A stretch of DNA of 64,000 bases from Ruminococcus sp. Its GTDB lineage: Bacteria > Bacillota > Clostridia > Oscillospirales > Ruminococcaceae. Location: NCBI RefSeq assembly GCF_016287535.1, contig NZ_JAEFAJ010000001.1, positions 62,001 through 126,000 of the forward strand, read 5' to 3'. This document shows positions 1-7,818 of the stretch, in pieces. A program made the translations under genes and the position numbers. Positions within the stretch are counted from its first letter, which is position 1. Each line of letters begins with the position of its first letter. The notes under the pieces were generated by a model. It saw only the letters and a program-made list of their open reading frames with translations. It was not told where the DNA came from and ran no database searches.

Positions 1-1309
1 CGTCTTTTTTACGGTCAACAAGGTAAATGAATCCGTCCTCATCTTCCTGCGCCATATCACCTGTATAGAGCCAGCCGTCCTTCAGAGTCTCGGAAGTTGC
101 TTTTTCATCTCTATAATAGCATTTCATAACACCCGGACCTTTTACAAGAAGCTCTCCGACCTGTCCGCGCTCAACTGCGTTTCCGTTTTCGTCAACTATC
201 TTGATCTCCCAGCCGTAGCCTGCCTTACCGATAGCGCCGACTTTATGAATATTCTCAACTCCGAGATGAACACAGCCTGGACCAATAGACTCACTGAGAC
301 CATAGTTTGTATCATACTGATGATTCGGAAAAACCTTTTTCCAGCGAGCGATAAGTGACGGCGGAACAGGCTGGGCGCCGATGTGCATAAGCCGCCACTG
401 ACTGAGCTCATATTTTGATAGGTCTATTTCACCTCTGTCGATTGCGTCAAGTATATCCTGAGCCCACGGAACAAGCAGCCATACGATGGTGCAGCCTTCA
501 GCGGAAACGGTTTCTATTATCGACTTTGGCTTAACTCCTTTTAGGAGAACAGCCTTGCTGCCTGAATAAAGACTTCCGAACCAGTGCATTTTTGCTCCTG
601 TATGGTAAAGAGGAGGTATGCAGAGAAAAATATCATCTCTTGTCTGTCCGTGATGATTCTGTTCAACCTTTGCCGAATGCATCAGACTTGTGTGATCGTG
701 AAGGATAGCCTTAGGGAAACCTGTTGTACCTGATGAAAAATATATTGCCGCATTGTCGGTGTCGCTGACTTTTACGTCAGGAGCGGCACTTGCGCAGTTA
801 GCTACGAGGCTGTCATAATGCTCGGCAAAAGAGGGACATCCTTCACCAACATAGAATAAGAGTCTGTTTTTGCTGATCTCATCAGCGATCTCTTCGATCC
901 TTCCTATAAATTCAGGACCGAAAACAAGTATATCAACTTCAGCAAGATCAAGACAATACTTGATCTCATCTGATGCATACCTATAATTGAGCGGCACCGC
1001 AAGAGCTCCGGTCTTGAGTATGCCAAAATATATAGGCAGCCATTCAAGGCAGTTCATAAGGAGTATACCGACTTTATCCCCTTTATGTACTCCTCTTTCA
1101 AGGAGCATATTAGCAAAGCGGTTTGCCTTTTCATCAAATACCTTCCATGTTATCTCACGTCTGTAGGTACATTCCGGATTAGGCTCGATAAGCTCATATT
1201 CTTTCCAAGTGATACGGCGGACTTCAGTTATTTCGGGATTGATCTCCACAAGTGCTACATCATTGCCGTAAAGTTTTGCATTTCTTTCAAGTAATTCTGT
1301 AATAGGCAT
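1..1309 (-). CDS. AMP-binding acyl-CoA synthetase (partial, 3' end outside window)
   Basis: I translated this minus-strand gene by hand: 436 codons run off the left edge. It belongs to the ANL adenylate-forming family, which activates a carboxylic acid with ATP to an acyl-adenylate and then a CoA thioester in the cytoplasm. The P-loop motif SSGTTGFPK lies at residues 192-200, a YGLSES adenine-binding motif follows, and the hinge-region motif YTGDMAQEDEDG and DRKKD sit at the truncation point, so only the small C-terminal lid domain is missing. The ATG at 1309 has an AGAAAGGA ribosome-binding site. The substrate cannot be told from sequence; a fatty or other small carboxylic acid is likely. 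Confidence 0.9.
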   Translation of the reverse strand, partial: MPITELLERNAKLYGNDVALVEINPEITEVRRITWKEYELIEPNPECTYRREITWKVFDEKANRFANMLLERGVHKGDKVGILLMNCLEWLPIYFGILKTGALAVPLNYRYASDEIKYCLDLAEVDILVFGPEFIGRIEEIADEISKNRLLFYVGEGCPSFAEHYDSLVANCASAAPDVKVSDTDNAAIYFSSGTTGFPKAILHDHTSLMHSAKVEQNHHGQTRDDIFLCIPPLYHTGAKMHWFGSLYSGSKAVLLKGVKPKSIIETVSAEGCTIVWLLVPWAQDILDAIDRGEIDLSKYELSQWRLMHIGAQPVPPSLIARWKKVFPNHQYDTNYGLSESIGPGCVHLGVENIHKVGAIGKAGYGWEIKIVDENGNAVERGQVGELLVKGPGVMKCYYRDEKATSETLKDGWLYTGDMAQEDEDGFIYLVDRKKD

Positions 1310-1387
1310 TATGTAAATCCTTTCTGCAAAAGCAGCATTGCTTTTATGTATAAAAGTCAAAAAGCTGCAAAGCGATAAACTATTTTT

Positions 1388-1416
1388 ATTTTATCACAAA
1401 AAAGCTGAAAAGTAAA
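1388..1416 (-). promoter_or_regulatory. Promoter of acyl-CoA synthetase gene
   Basis: On the minus strand the -35 TTTACT (1411-1416) and the -10 TAAAAT (1388-1393) are separated by 17 bp. The roughly 70-nt leader carries a small hairpin (1327-1344, AAAAGCA/TGCTTTT) just before the ribosome-binding site. Confidence 0.6.
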
Positions 1417-1478
1417 TACCCAGTTAATGTTTTATTGTCCAAATTACAGCCACGTTTTTTTAACAGTTTGCATAAATA

Positions 1479-1504
1479 AAGGCGCACCAAAAAAGATGCG
1501 CCTT
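1479..1504 (-). terminator. Terminator of zinc-ribbon gene
   Basis: Inverted repeat AAGGCGCA (1479-1486) / TGCGCCTT (1497-1504), followed on the minus strand by a T-rich run, lies just beyond the stop codon at 1509. Confidence 0.7.
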
Positions 1505-1508
1505 AAAT

Positions 1509-1967
1509 TTATTCGTTTTCGGAATCTTCTGAACTTGCTGTAACTTCTTCTCCGGAAGTCTCAACAACATCTGTGACCTCGGCTGTTACTTCCGATGCGA
1601 TTTTCTGACCGCATTTGTCGCAGAATACCTGATCCTTGCTGACCTGTGCGCCGCAGTTTGGACATGAAGACTTGTCCTCAAGTGACATAAGCGTGTTTTT
1701 CAACTCTTCAAGTTTCTGATTCTTTTCTTTGATACCGGAAATAGTCTCTGCGAATTCGCTGTCGGTGTCATTGCATATCTTTTCAAACATCGCCTTTCCG
1801 AGAACAATGTAATCATTGTTGATACTTGATTCGATTGAAGAGAGCTCGCGCTTGATCTTGTTTTTTTCAGCGAATTTCTTTGAGTTGTCGGATACAGTTT
1901 TTGCACCTCGTTCAACAGACTCTCCGAATTTACCTGCTATGTCTTTAACTGAATCAAAAAATCCCAT
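1509..1967 (-). CDS. Small zinc-ribbon protein
   Basis: This encodes 152 residues. The N-terminal two thirds is charged and predicted helical or coiled-coil (FFDSVKDIAGKFGESVERG and following). A CPNCG...CDKCG zinc ribbon lies near residues 100-122, and the tail is acidic and rich in Thr, Val and Glu. Such zinc-ribbon proteins are widespread in Firmicutes and no function is established. There is no signal peptide, so it is probably cytoplasmic. The ATG at 1967 follows an AAGGAGGTAA ribosome-binding site. It has its own promoter overlapping the end of the next gene and its own terminator, so it looks monocistronic. Confidence 0.85.
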   Translation of the reverse strand: MGFFDSVKDIAGKFGESVERGAKTVSDNSKKFAEKNKIKRELSSIESSINNDYIVLGKAMFEKICNDTDSEFAETISGIKEKNQKLEELKNTLMSLEDKSSCPNCGAQVSKDQVFCDKCGQKIASEVTAEVTDVVETSGEEVTASSEDSENE

Positions 1968-2001
1968 ATTGAGTTACCTCCTTAAAGTATATGTTAATAT
2001 T

Positions 2002-2030
2002 ATTTTATCACACAAGAACTGATTAGTCAA
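2002..2030 (-). promoter_or_regulatory. Promoter of zinc-ribbon gene
   Basis: Minus strand -35 TTGACT (2025-2030), 17-bp spacer, -10 TAAAAT (2002-2007). The -35 box overlaps the stop codon of the upstream phosphorylase gene. Confidence 0.7.
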
Positions 2031-3301
2031 GTGTAACTTGGCTTTTCAGTGATCTCGAATTTAACAGCATTCAGAGCTCTAACGGCTGCGTCCGAGAAAT
2101 CACTGCATACAGTTGAATAAAGTGTCATAATAATATCGTCAGCATTAAGATGATCTCCGATTTCGCAGTTCATAATTATTCCTGCGCTCATGTCAAGCTT
2201 ATCATTTTTATTGAGCCTGCCTGCACCAAGAAGGAGCGACGTCATTCCGAGCTCTTCGCAATTGAATCCGAGTATCTTCATTTCCTTTGTCGCACGTATC
2301 TCGTATTTCAGCTGCGGCTGCGGCAGAATTGAGGTATCGTCACATATCCTCTCGTTTCCTCCGTGAAGCCTGATAGTGGAACGAAGTACATCGAGAGCCT
2401 TTCCTGAGGATACAGCTTCCTTTGCAAGCTGAATACATTCCTGCAAGCTGCCTTTTCCGGCAAGTCTGAGCATTTCTGCAGAAAGTTCTATGCATATATC
2501 ATAGAGTTTTCCTTTTGTCTTTCCCTGAAGCAGCTCAATGGCTTCCCTGACTTCAAGTGCGTTGCCGATATTCTTACCTAAGGGCGAATTCATATCAGTA
2601 ACCACAGCTTTGCATTTCTTCCCTGCCGCTGCACCTATCTTCTCCATCAGGTCTGCCAGCCTTTCAGCTTCTTTCCTGTTTTTCATAAACGCTCCGGAAC
2701 CGTATTTAACATCAAGAACAAGGATATCTGCATTCATTGCGAGCTTTTTGCTCATTATACTTGCGCATATAAGCGGAATGCTGTCAACAGTACCTGTAGC
2801 GTTTCTTAATGAGTATATTTTCTTGTCGGCAGGACAAAGCTCACCAGTCTGTGAAATAATGGAAAAACCGGTTTGGCTGAGTATCTTTTCAAATTCAGGG
2901 ATGGACAGATCTGTTCTGTAACCTTCGATACTTTCAAGCTTATCAATAGTTCCGCCTGTATGTCCAAGACCGCGTCCTGACATTTTAGCAACACAGACTC
3001 CACAGGCAGCTACAACAGGCCCGACAATAAGAGATGTCTTATCACCTACTCCGCCTGTACTGTGCTTGTCCGCAGTCAGAGGAATATTAAGTTTAAGTAT
3101 GTCCCCGCTGTCACGCATTGCAGCGGTAAGCGCAAATGTTTCTGCTTCTGTCAGGCCGTTAAGACATACAGCCATAAGCCATGCGGACATCTGATAATCT
3201 GGGATATCCCCATTAGTATAGCCGTTTACGAGCCATAATATCTCGTCCTCAGACAGTTCCTGTGACTTCTTTGTTTTGTTTATTATATCAATAATGTTCA
3301 T
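2027..3301 (-). CDS. deoA: Pyrimidine-nucleoside (thymidine) phosphorylase
   Basis: The 424-residue product splits thymidine, deoxyuridine or uridine with phosphate into base and (deoxy)ribose-1-phosphate for nucleoside salvage. Family motifs include the phosphate-binding KHSTGGVGDKTSL and the signature MSGRGLGHTGGTIDKLESI. Length matches family II nucleoside phosphorylases, which act as dimers. I moved the start from the longer reading frame to the ATG at 3301, because GGGAGGTGG lies at the right distance and because the extra ten residues would overlap the promoter. Sequence alone does not separate thymidine-specific (deoA) from broad-specificity (pdp) enzymes; Firmicutes usually carry the latter. 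Confidence 0.93.
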   Translation of the reverse strand: MNIIDIINKTKKSQELSEDEILWLVNGYTNGDIPDYQMSAWLMAVCLNGLTEAETFALTAAMRDSGDILKLNIPLTADKHSTGGVGDKTSLIVGPVVAACGVCVAKMSGRGLGHTGGTIDKLESIEGYRTDLSIPEFEKILSQTGFSIISQTGELCPADKKIYSLRNATGTVDSIPLICASIMSKKLAMNADILVLDVKYGSGAFMKNRKEAERLADLMEKIGAAAGKKCKAVVTDMNSPLGKNIGNALEVREAIELLQGKTKGKLYDICIELSAEMLRLAGKGSLQECIQLAKEAVSSGKALDVLRSTIRLHGGNERICDDTSILPQPQLKYEIRATKEMKILGFNCEELGMTSLLLGAGRLNKNDKLDMSAGIIMNCEIGDHLNADDIIMTLYSTVCSDFSDAAVRALNAVKFEITEKPSYT

Positions 3302-3321
3302 GATCCACCTCCCGTGTGTAT

Positions 3322-3350
3322 ATTTTAACATAAATCATGCTGTATATCAA
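3322..3350 (-). promoter_or_regulatory. Promoter of nucleoside phosphorylase gene
   Basis: Minus strand -35 TTGATA (3345-3350), 17-bp spacer, -10 TAAAAT (3322-3327). It gives the phosphorylase a transcript separate from the bofA operon upstream. Confidence 0.65.
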
Positions 3351-3377
3351 TAGTTTTTGTGAAAACGAGCACAGTGT

Positions 3378-3632
3378 TTACAAAAAGTTCATTATTACAA
3401 GAAATAGTACGAAAGGTACTCCAAGAATTAAGCTCCCTGAAATATTAAAAAGATTAAGAGGTATCACTATTCCAAGTATCTCACCATATTTATTTAAAAG
3501 AAAAAGTGCTGCACTGCCCGTAACTGCGCCAGTGAAAAATGACAGGAGCTTTTTTTCACGTCTGAAATAATATATCCCCATTATTAAAATCACCGATACG
3601 CAAAGCACTCTGAAAATCCATTCTGAATCCAT
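3378..3632 (-). CDS. bofA: BofA-like pro-sigma-K processing inhibitor
   Basis: The 84-residue product is strongly hydrophobic with two or three membrane segments. Its C-terminal half, including IPLNLFNISGSLILGVP, matches the BofA family signature (compare INLVTTAISGILGIPG in Bacillus). BofA sits in the outer forespore membrane and holds back the SpoIVFB protease that activates sigma-K. The ATG at 3632 has an AGAGGT ribosome-binding site; the alternative GTG at 3647 would overlap the upstream stop and lacks one. It is the last gene of an operon of four small genes. Family assignment is by eye on a short protein, so moderately certain. Confidence 0.75.
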   Translation of the reverse strand: MDSEWIFRVLCVSVILIMGIYYFRREKKLLSFFTGAVTGSAALFLLNKYGEILGIVIPLNLFNISGSLILGVPFVLFLVIMNFL

Positions 3633-3643
3633 ATTTCGACCTC

Positions 3644-3931
3644 TCACAGCAATATGTATCCAAGCGCCAATATCAGTTTGATATCGGCGCCTTCTTTTAT
3701 AAGTAAATATATTATTAGAGCAACAAAAAGCTTGTCACTGTCAATGTTGCCTCCGAAGAATTCTTCAGCAATATCATCAAATAATCGCTTTTTGGTTTCG
3801 TGAGCAGCTTCATCTGTCTCATACGAAACCGGATCAGGAGGAATATCTGCGGCAGCTTTCTTGTGAAAGCCCTGACATATATCCACGCTATCATTAAAGC
3901 GGCGTGGATGTCCATAGCTGTATACTGCCAT
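3644..3931 (-). CDS. Small hypothetical protein with C-terminal membrane-like segment
   Basis: The product is 95 residues. The N-terminal half is polar; the last 30 residues (LFVALIIYLLIKEGADIKL...) form a hydrophobic stretch interrupted by an acidic patch. I do not recognise a named family, although small Clostridia proteins with this leucine-rich tail are common. The ATG at 3931 has a strong AAGGAGA site. It lies between another unknown gene and bofA in an operon, so a sporulation-linked role is an inference from position only. Confidence 0.75.
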   Translation of the reverse strand: MAVYSYGHPRRFNDSVDICQGFHKKAAADIPPDPVSYETDEAAHETKKRLFDDIAEEFFGGNIDSDKLFVALIIYLLIKEGADIKLILALGYILL

Positions 3932-3948
3932 CAGACTTTTTCTCCTTT

Positions 3949-4290
3949 CTAAATTATATCATTGAGAAGACCGCTGTCCTTTGCGATGTTCCAGACAGCA
4001 AGTATTTTCAGGAGCTTTAATGCCTTATCAACGCGCTTTTGTTTTTCTTCACCCAGATGAGGCTTCAAAGCAAGCAGAAGCTCCGCGTTCTTGTCCTGTT
4101 TTGAGGCTTCACCTATCAGACCGGTAAGTTTAACTACAGTTTCGATGTCAGGACCTGATATTTCAGCTGTTTCATTACTTTTTCCGCTGCTTTCATTTTC
4201 TGTTACAAGCATCTGAGCAAGCTCGGAAAGCTGCTTAACGCTCTCATCATCTGACAGCAGATCGCCTATCTTATAGATTATATCATCCAT
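3949..4290 (-). CDS. Small hypothetical protein
   Basis: The product is 113 residues, acidic, mostly helical and soluble. The C-terminal half (LLLALKPHLGEEKQKRVDKA followed by LKLLKIL) resembles a segment seen in many uncharacterised Clostridia proteins. No catalytic motif, signal peptide or membrane segment is visible. It starts 9 bp after the previous gene, without a clear ribosome-binding site, so it is probably translationally coupled. Function unknown; cotranscription with bofA suggests a link to sporulation. Confidence 0.75.
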   Translation of the reverse strand: MDDIIYKIGDLLSDDESVKQLSELAQMLVTENESSGKSNETAEISGPDIETVVKLTGLIGEASKQDKNAELLLALKPHLGEEKQKRVDKALKLLKILAVWNIAKDSGLLNDII

Positions 4291-4299
4291 TTTTAAACA

Positions 4300-4557
4300 T
4301 TATTGCATCTTTTTTCCGCCTGAAAGCTTTTCGTACAGCGCTTTTGCCTGCGGACTGCTCATCATTTTTTCAACGATTTTAGGATTGTTGACAGCTTGTT
4401 GAAATCTTGCAGCATCATTTTTATTCATAGCATTCAATGCGCTGTCAAATTTGCCTTCTTCAAGTTCGGTTTTCAGCTTTTCCGGCGGAACACCGATTTT
4501 TTTGCTTATAACACTCAGCAAACCGTTTATTTTTGATTTATCAATTTCTTGTTTCAT
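4300..4557 (-). CDS. Small hypothetical protein, first gene of bofA operon
   Basis: The product is 85 residues, helical and lysine-rich, with NGLLSVISKKIGVPPEKLKT near the start and MSSPQAKALYEKLSGGKK at the end. It has no signal or membrane segment and no recognised domain. I chose the ATG at 4557, preceded by TAAGGAGA; the longer frame begins inside the promoter region. It opens the operon 4557-3378 and is divergent from the phosphoesterase gene at 4656. Confidence 0.78.
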   Translation of the reverse strand: MKQEIDKSKINGLLSVISKKIGVPPEKLKTELEEGKFDSALNAMNKNDAARFQQAVNNPKIVEKMMSSPQAKALYEKLSGGKKMQ

Positions 4558-4597
4558 AATTATCTCCTTAAAAATGATGTATGCAATAATATTATAT

Positions 4598-4625
4598 TGC
4601 ATTTTTCAGAAAAATATGATATAAT
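4598..4625 (+). promoter_or_regulatory. Promoter of metallophosphoesterase gene
   Basis: Plus strand -35 TTGCAT (4598-4603), 16-bp spacer, extended -10 TGATATAAT (hexamer 4620-4625). A TATAAT on the opposite strand (4591-4596) probably serves the divergent bofA operon, so the two promoters abut. Confidence 0.65.
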
Positions 4626-4655
4626 AAATTATCATTTAATTTGGAGGGATCGAAC

Positions 4656-5138
4656 TTGCGCATTGTTGCATTATCTGATACACATGGTAATTCTTATGCT
4701 CTCGAAAGTGTCATTTTAAGAAACACAGACGCTGATTGGATCTTTCATCTTGGTGACGGCGAGCGCGAGCTTGATAATTTTATACTCTCTCATCAGAAAC
4801 TTGCCCCTAAAATAATTCATGTAGCCGGAAACTGTGACTTCGACAGCCTGAGTCATGAATATTTTGTTCTCCCGGTATTGGATCATAAAATACTTGCTAC
4901 TCACGGTCATTTGTACGGTGTCAGCAGTTCTCTTGACAAACTCAGAGAACTTGCACTTGCAAATGAATGTGATATTGTACTTTTTGGTCATACCCATATG
5001 AAATACGAAAGCTATGAAAACGGGATATACTTTCTTAACCCGGGCAGCGCCTCGATCCCGCGCGATGGCAGCAAACCTTCATTCGGGCATATCGACATTT
5101 CTCCGGCTGGAGTGGTTCTTAATATTGCAGATGTATAA
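4656..5138 (+). CDS. YfcE/MJ0936-type metallophosphoesterase
   Basis: The 160-residue calcineurin-like phosphoesterase has the metal-binding motifs SDTHGN, HLGDGE, GNCD, THGH and FGHTH in the normal order and spacing for the YfcE/MJ0936 family. These cytoplasmic enzymes bind two divalent metals (usually Mn) and hydrolyse phosphodiesters; the natural substrate is generally unknown. The start is TTG at 4656, 7 bp after GGAGGG (4643-4648); a start at the upstream TTG (4641) would overlap that site. The gene stands alone between a divergent operon and a terminator. Confidence 0.92.
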   Translation: MRIVALSDTHGNSYALESVILRNTDADWIFHLGDGERELDNFILSHQKLAPKIIHVAGNCDFDSLSHEYFVLPVLDHKILATHGHLYGVSSSLDKLRELALANECDIVLFGHTHMKYESYENGIYFLNPGSASIPRDGSKPSFGHIDISPAGVVLNIADV

Positions 5139-5190
5139 TCTCTCCATTGATATATTCTATGCATAAGCATTATATATGTTACATAAACGA

Positions 5191-5227
5191 CAGGTCCTCA
5201 TGAGCTTTTGAAGTTCATGAGGACCTG
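5191..5227 (+). terminator. Terminator hairpin after phosphoesterase gene
   Basis: Perfect 13-bp inverted repeat CAGGTCCTCATGA (5191-5203) / TCATGAGGACCTG (5215-5227) with an 11-nt loop. The T-tract is weak (ATTTATAT), so strength is uncertain. Confidence 0.6.
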
Positions 5228-5286
5228 ATTTATATATCTATAATTGCACCGAAATGAAATTATCAGCGGCATTATCACGCAAAAAA

Positions 5287-5303
5287 CGGCGCATAATGCG
5301 CCG
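5287..5303 (-). terminator. Terminator of proC-spoIIM-yesL operon
   Basis: Palindrome CGGCGCATAATGCGCCG followed on the minus strand by TTTTTT (5286-5281), directly after the stop codon at 5308. Confidence 0.8.
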
Positions 5304-5307
5304 CCTT

Positions 5308-6231
5308 TTAAGATATTCTTTTACCCCTGCTTTTTTCACGTTTTTCAATGGGCTTTTCTTTTCCGCCCATATCCTCGAAAATACGTTCAGTTTCATCGTC
5401 GGTGTCGTCTACAAGTTCAGGATTGATTTGACCTATACTTGTATAATAAGGATTAATGACATATTTCTGTATTACAGGATAGCTGTTGAAGCATGAAACC
5501 AGACAAAGGAATGCTGCCGGAAAGAACGGGAGAAGAAGCAGATATACTGACATCAGGAAAATTCTTAATACAACCATAACTGCTATGGTTATCAATATGA
5601 TAATAAAAGTAATAAAATTCTGTTTCAGCGCAACAAATGCCAAAGCAAAAGAGTTTTTGAAAAGATTCTTCGGTTTTAAAGTCGTTGCCACCATCATCGG
5701 GAATATATAAAAATTCATTATCATTAATACAAGAAACAGACTGAAAGTTATTACCATAGGAATATAAACAGCCTTCGACTGCATCTGTTCGGCAAGCTGC
5801 GGGTAAAACCATAGTGCCGATAAAGCCGATAATATAATAAGACAATCAACAAAACCAACAATTGCTGCGGTCTTAAAGTTTGATTTGAAGCCCTTCCAGA
5901 AATCGCTCCAGATAAAGGTGTGCTTTCCGAGAACATAGCAGCGTATTACCTTTGTCATTCCGGCAGTAGCCGGTCCGATAAAGATCATAAATACGACCAT
6001 CAGCAGAATGTTAACTGCCAAAGAAAGCTTATAGAAGTCGCCAAGCAGATAGATAGCCGGGATCATCAGTATCAGCGGCAGAAAAAATACCATGTAAAGC
6101 AGATTGATTTCCATCAGGTTCCATATTTTTCTGCCGAATATATCAAAGAAAAGAGATAAGCCTTTCTTTTTCGGGGCGTCTTTGGCTATGCCGACACCTG
6201 CGGTTTCATAGTTTTTGGAAAATAAGCCCAA
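5308..6231 (-). CDS. YesL-family (DUF624) membrane protein
   Basis: The 307-residue integral membrane protein has about five hydrophobic segments and a GPATAGMTKVIRCYVLGKH motif typical of YesL/DUF624 proteins. The C-terminal cytoplasmic tail is charged (DDTDDETERIFEDMGGKEKP). Members often sit near sugar ABC transporters, but their activity is unknown. I start it at the TTG at 6231, 9 bp after CGGAGG; the longer frame would overlap spoIIM by 50 bp. It follows spoIIM by 16 bp in an operon with proC. Confidence 0.82.
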   Translation of the reverse strand: MGLFSKNYETAGVGIAKDAPKKKGLSLFFDIFGRKIWNLMEINLLYMVFFLPLILMIPAIYLLGDFYKLSLAVNILLMVVFMIFIGPATAGMTKVIRCYVLGKHTFIWSDFWKGFKSNFKTAAIVGFVDCLIILSALSALWFYPQLAEQMQSKAVYIPMVITFSLFLVLMIMNFYIFPMMVATTLKPKNLFKNSFALAFVALKQNFITFIIILITIAVMVVLRIFLMSVYLLLLPFFPAAFLCLVSCFNSYPVIQKYVINPYYTSIGQINPELVDDTDDETERIFEDMGGKEKPIEKREKSRGKRIS

Positions 6232-6247
6232 TTTTTGATTCCTCCGT

Positions 6248-6844
6248 TTACTTTCTGTTCGCCATGAGCCGTAAATAATAGAGTACGCCTGACACAACAG
6301 ACAAAATTAATGATAATATAATAATCACAAGAAACCTTACTAAGTAAAGTTTCAGGGAAATTCTTTTGTTTTCACGTATATCTCCGTGAAGGTAAAAGCT
6401 GAAAAGGTAAGAAGAACTTCTGAGAGCTTCTTTTGCAGCAAGGATAACAACAGATGTCAAGGCGAATGCTCTTGGTAAAACAGTTGTCAATACCGGCAAT
6501 ATCGCCTCTTTACCATATAACTGATATGCTGAAGCAGTGATAAGTCCGATATAAATACCTGAATACAAAAGCAGACCGTAAGCTAAAGGTTGTCCTATGA
6601 CGGATGAACCTATAACAAAAGCTGCTGCTGCAAAAATGAAAAGACATACAAAAGTATCCTTTATCTCGGAGATCCATGTACAATTCTGAGAAAAACCGCT
6701 TAATACGGCTGATGTGATCTTATTAAAGCAAGATTCATTCCGAAATACCGAGCCAATAACTATTCCTGAAATTATTACAGCAACATACAGCAACAGGCTT
6801 GTACTTTTCTCATTTTGCTCGTTATATATACTTATGTTTTTCAT
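6248..6844 (-). CDS. spoIIM: SpoIIM-like stage II sporulation membrane protein
   Basis: The 198-residue membrane protein has about five hydrophobic segments, including the glycine- and leucine-rich core QPLAYGLLLYSGIYIGLITA, fitting the SpoIIM family in length and layout. SpoIIM is part of the SpoIIDMP engulfment machinery in Bacillus, although SpoIIM-type membrane proteins also occur outside sporulation. The start is the third in-frame ATG (6844), which has AAGGA at proper spacing. It lies 52 bp after proC and upstream of the YesL-like gene. Confidence 0.72.
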   Translation of the reverse strand: MKNISIYNEQNEKSTSLLLYVAVIISGIVIGSVFRNESCFNKITSAVLSGFSQNCTWISEIKDTFVCLFIFAAAAFVIGSSVIGQPLAYGLLLYSGIYIGLITASAYQLYGKEAILPVLTTVLPRAFALTSVVILAAKEALRSSSYLFSFYLHGDIRENKRISLKLYLVRFLVIIILSLILSVVSGVLYYLRLMANRK

Positions 6845-6896
6845 GTACATCATTCCTTTCTTAATCAAGAATATGCGCATGAAAAATTATTTAGAA

Positions 6897-7697
6897 TTAT
6901 TTTGAAAGCTCGTAAGCTCTCTTTGTACAGCTTTCGCAGCAGTTTTTTACAACATCAGTCAGATTGCCTTCGTAGAGCCTGTCAAGACCTGCCAGAGTAG
7001 TTCCGCCCGGTGAGGATACCATCTTGATAAGTTCATCGATAGTATTGCCTGAATCTGTTATCATTTTCGCAGAACCAATCAGACTTTGCGTAAACAGCTC
7101 TTCCGCTGCCTTTCTGTCTATACCTGCAGATACAGCATAATCAATAAAGCCTTTTGCAAAAAGGTAAATAAACGCCGGACTGCTTCCGTTAATTGCGATT
7201 ATTTCCTTCATTTTATCCTTCGGGATAACTGCGGCTTTTCCGCAGATCCTGAATATGTTGAGGACTATATCGAACTCTTCGTCCGTAACATTTTCATTTC
7301 TTGAGAGAGCTGAAGCTCCTTCTCCGAGAAGCAGAGGCGTATTTGGCATTACGAGAATAACTTTTGCGTCAGGAATGGTTTTTCTTGCAATAAAATCATC
7401 TCCGATACCTGCTGCAATAGATATAATAACTGTATCCTTTGTTGTATGAGCGGAAACAGCATCGAGTACATCTTCAATTATCTGGGGCTTAACAGCAAGA
7501 AATACGTATTTACATTTATCCATTATCTCTTGTTCAGATGAACAAGCTGAAATATTGTACTCATTAAGAGCCTGAACCTTTTCAATGCAGGGGTCAAATG
7601 CATAAAGACTTACTTCTGAGCTGAGACTGCTCGAAGCGATTCCCTTCATTATAGCAGTACCCATATTGCCTGCACCAATAAAACCTATATTGACCAT
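6897..7697 (-). CDS. proC: Pyrroline-5-carboxylate reductase
   Basis: The 266-residue enzyme reduces 1-pyrroline-5-carboxylate to L-proline with NAD(P)H, the last step of proline synthesis. The Rossmann motif IGAGNMG is at residues 7-13, and the family signature region near SPGGTTLAGL lies close to the C-terminus. The ATG at 7697 follows AAAGGAG; the longer frame starting at 7751 runs through the promoter and is rejected. It heads the proC-spoIIM-yesL operon. Confidence 0.95.
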   Translation of the reverse strand: MVNIGFIGAGNMGTAIMKGIASSSLSSEVSLYAFDPCIEKVQALNEYNISACSSEQEIMDKCKYVFLAVKPQIIEDVLDAVSAHTTKDTVIISIAAGIGDDFIARKTIPDAKVILVMPNTPLLLGEGASALSRNENVTDEEFDIVLNIFRICGKAAVIPKDKMKEIIAINGSSPAFIYLFAKGFIDYAVSAGIDRKAAEELFTQSLIGSAKMITDSGNTIDELIKMVSSPGGTTLAGLDRLYEGNLTDVVKNCCESCTKRAYELSK

Positions 7698-7730
7698 AGT
7701 TTTATCTCCTTTATTTATAATGCAATATCC

Positions 7731-7759
7731 ATTATACATCATAATGCACAAAAAATCAA
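7731..7759 (-). promoter_or_regulatory. Promoter of proC operon
   Basis: Minus strand -35 TTGATT (7754-7759), 17-bp spacer, -10 TATAAT (7731-7736), about 35 bp before the start codon. Confidence 0.72.
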
Positions 7760-7818
7760 GAACATTTTTTGCATAATTAAACCTCGGATATTTTTTAATT
7801 GTTTTAGAAAATAATTTG

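Noticed and set aside
3302-3331. Longer start for the nucleoside phosphorylase
   Set aside because: The extra codons overlap the -10 box and ribosome-binding site.
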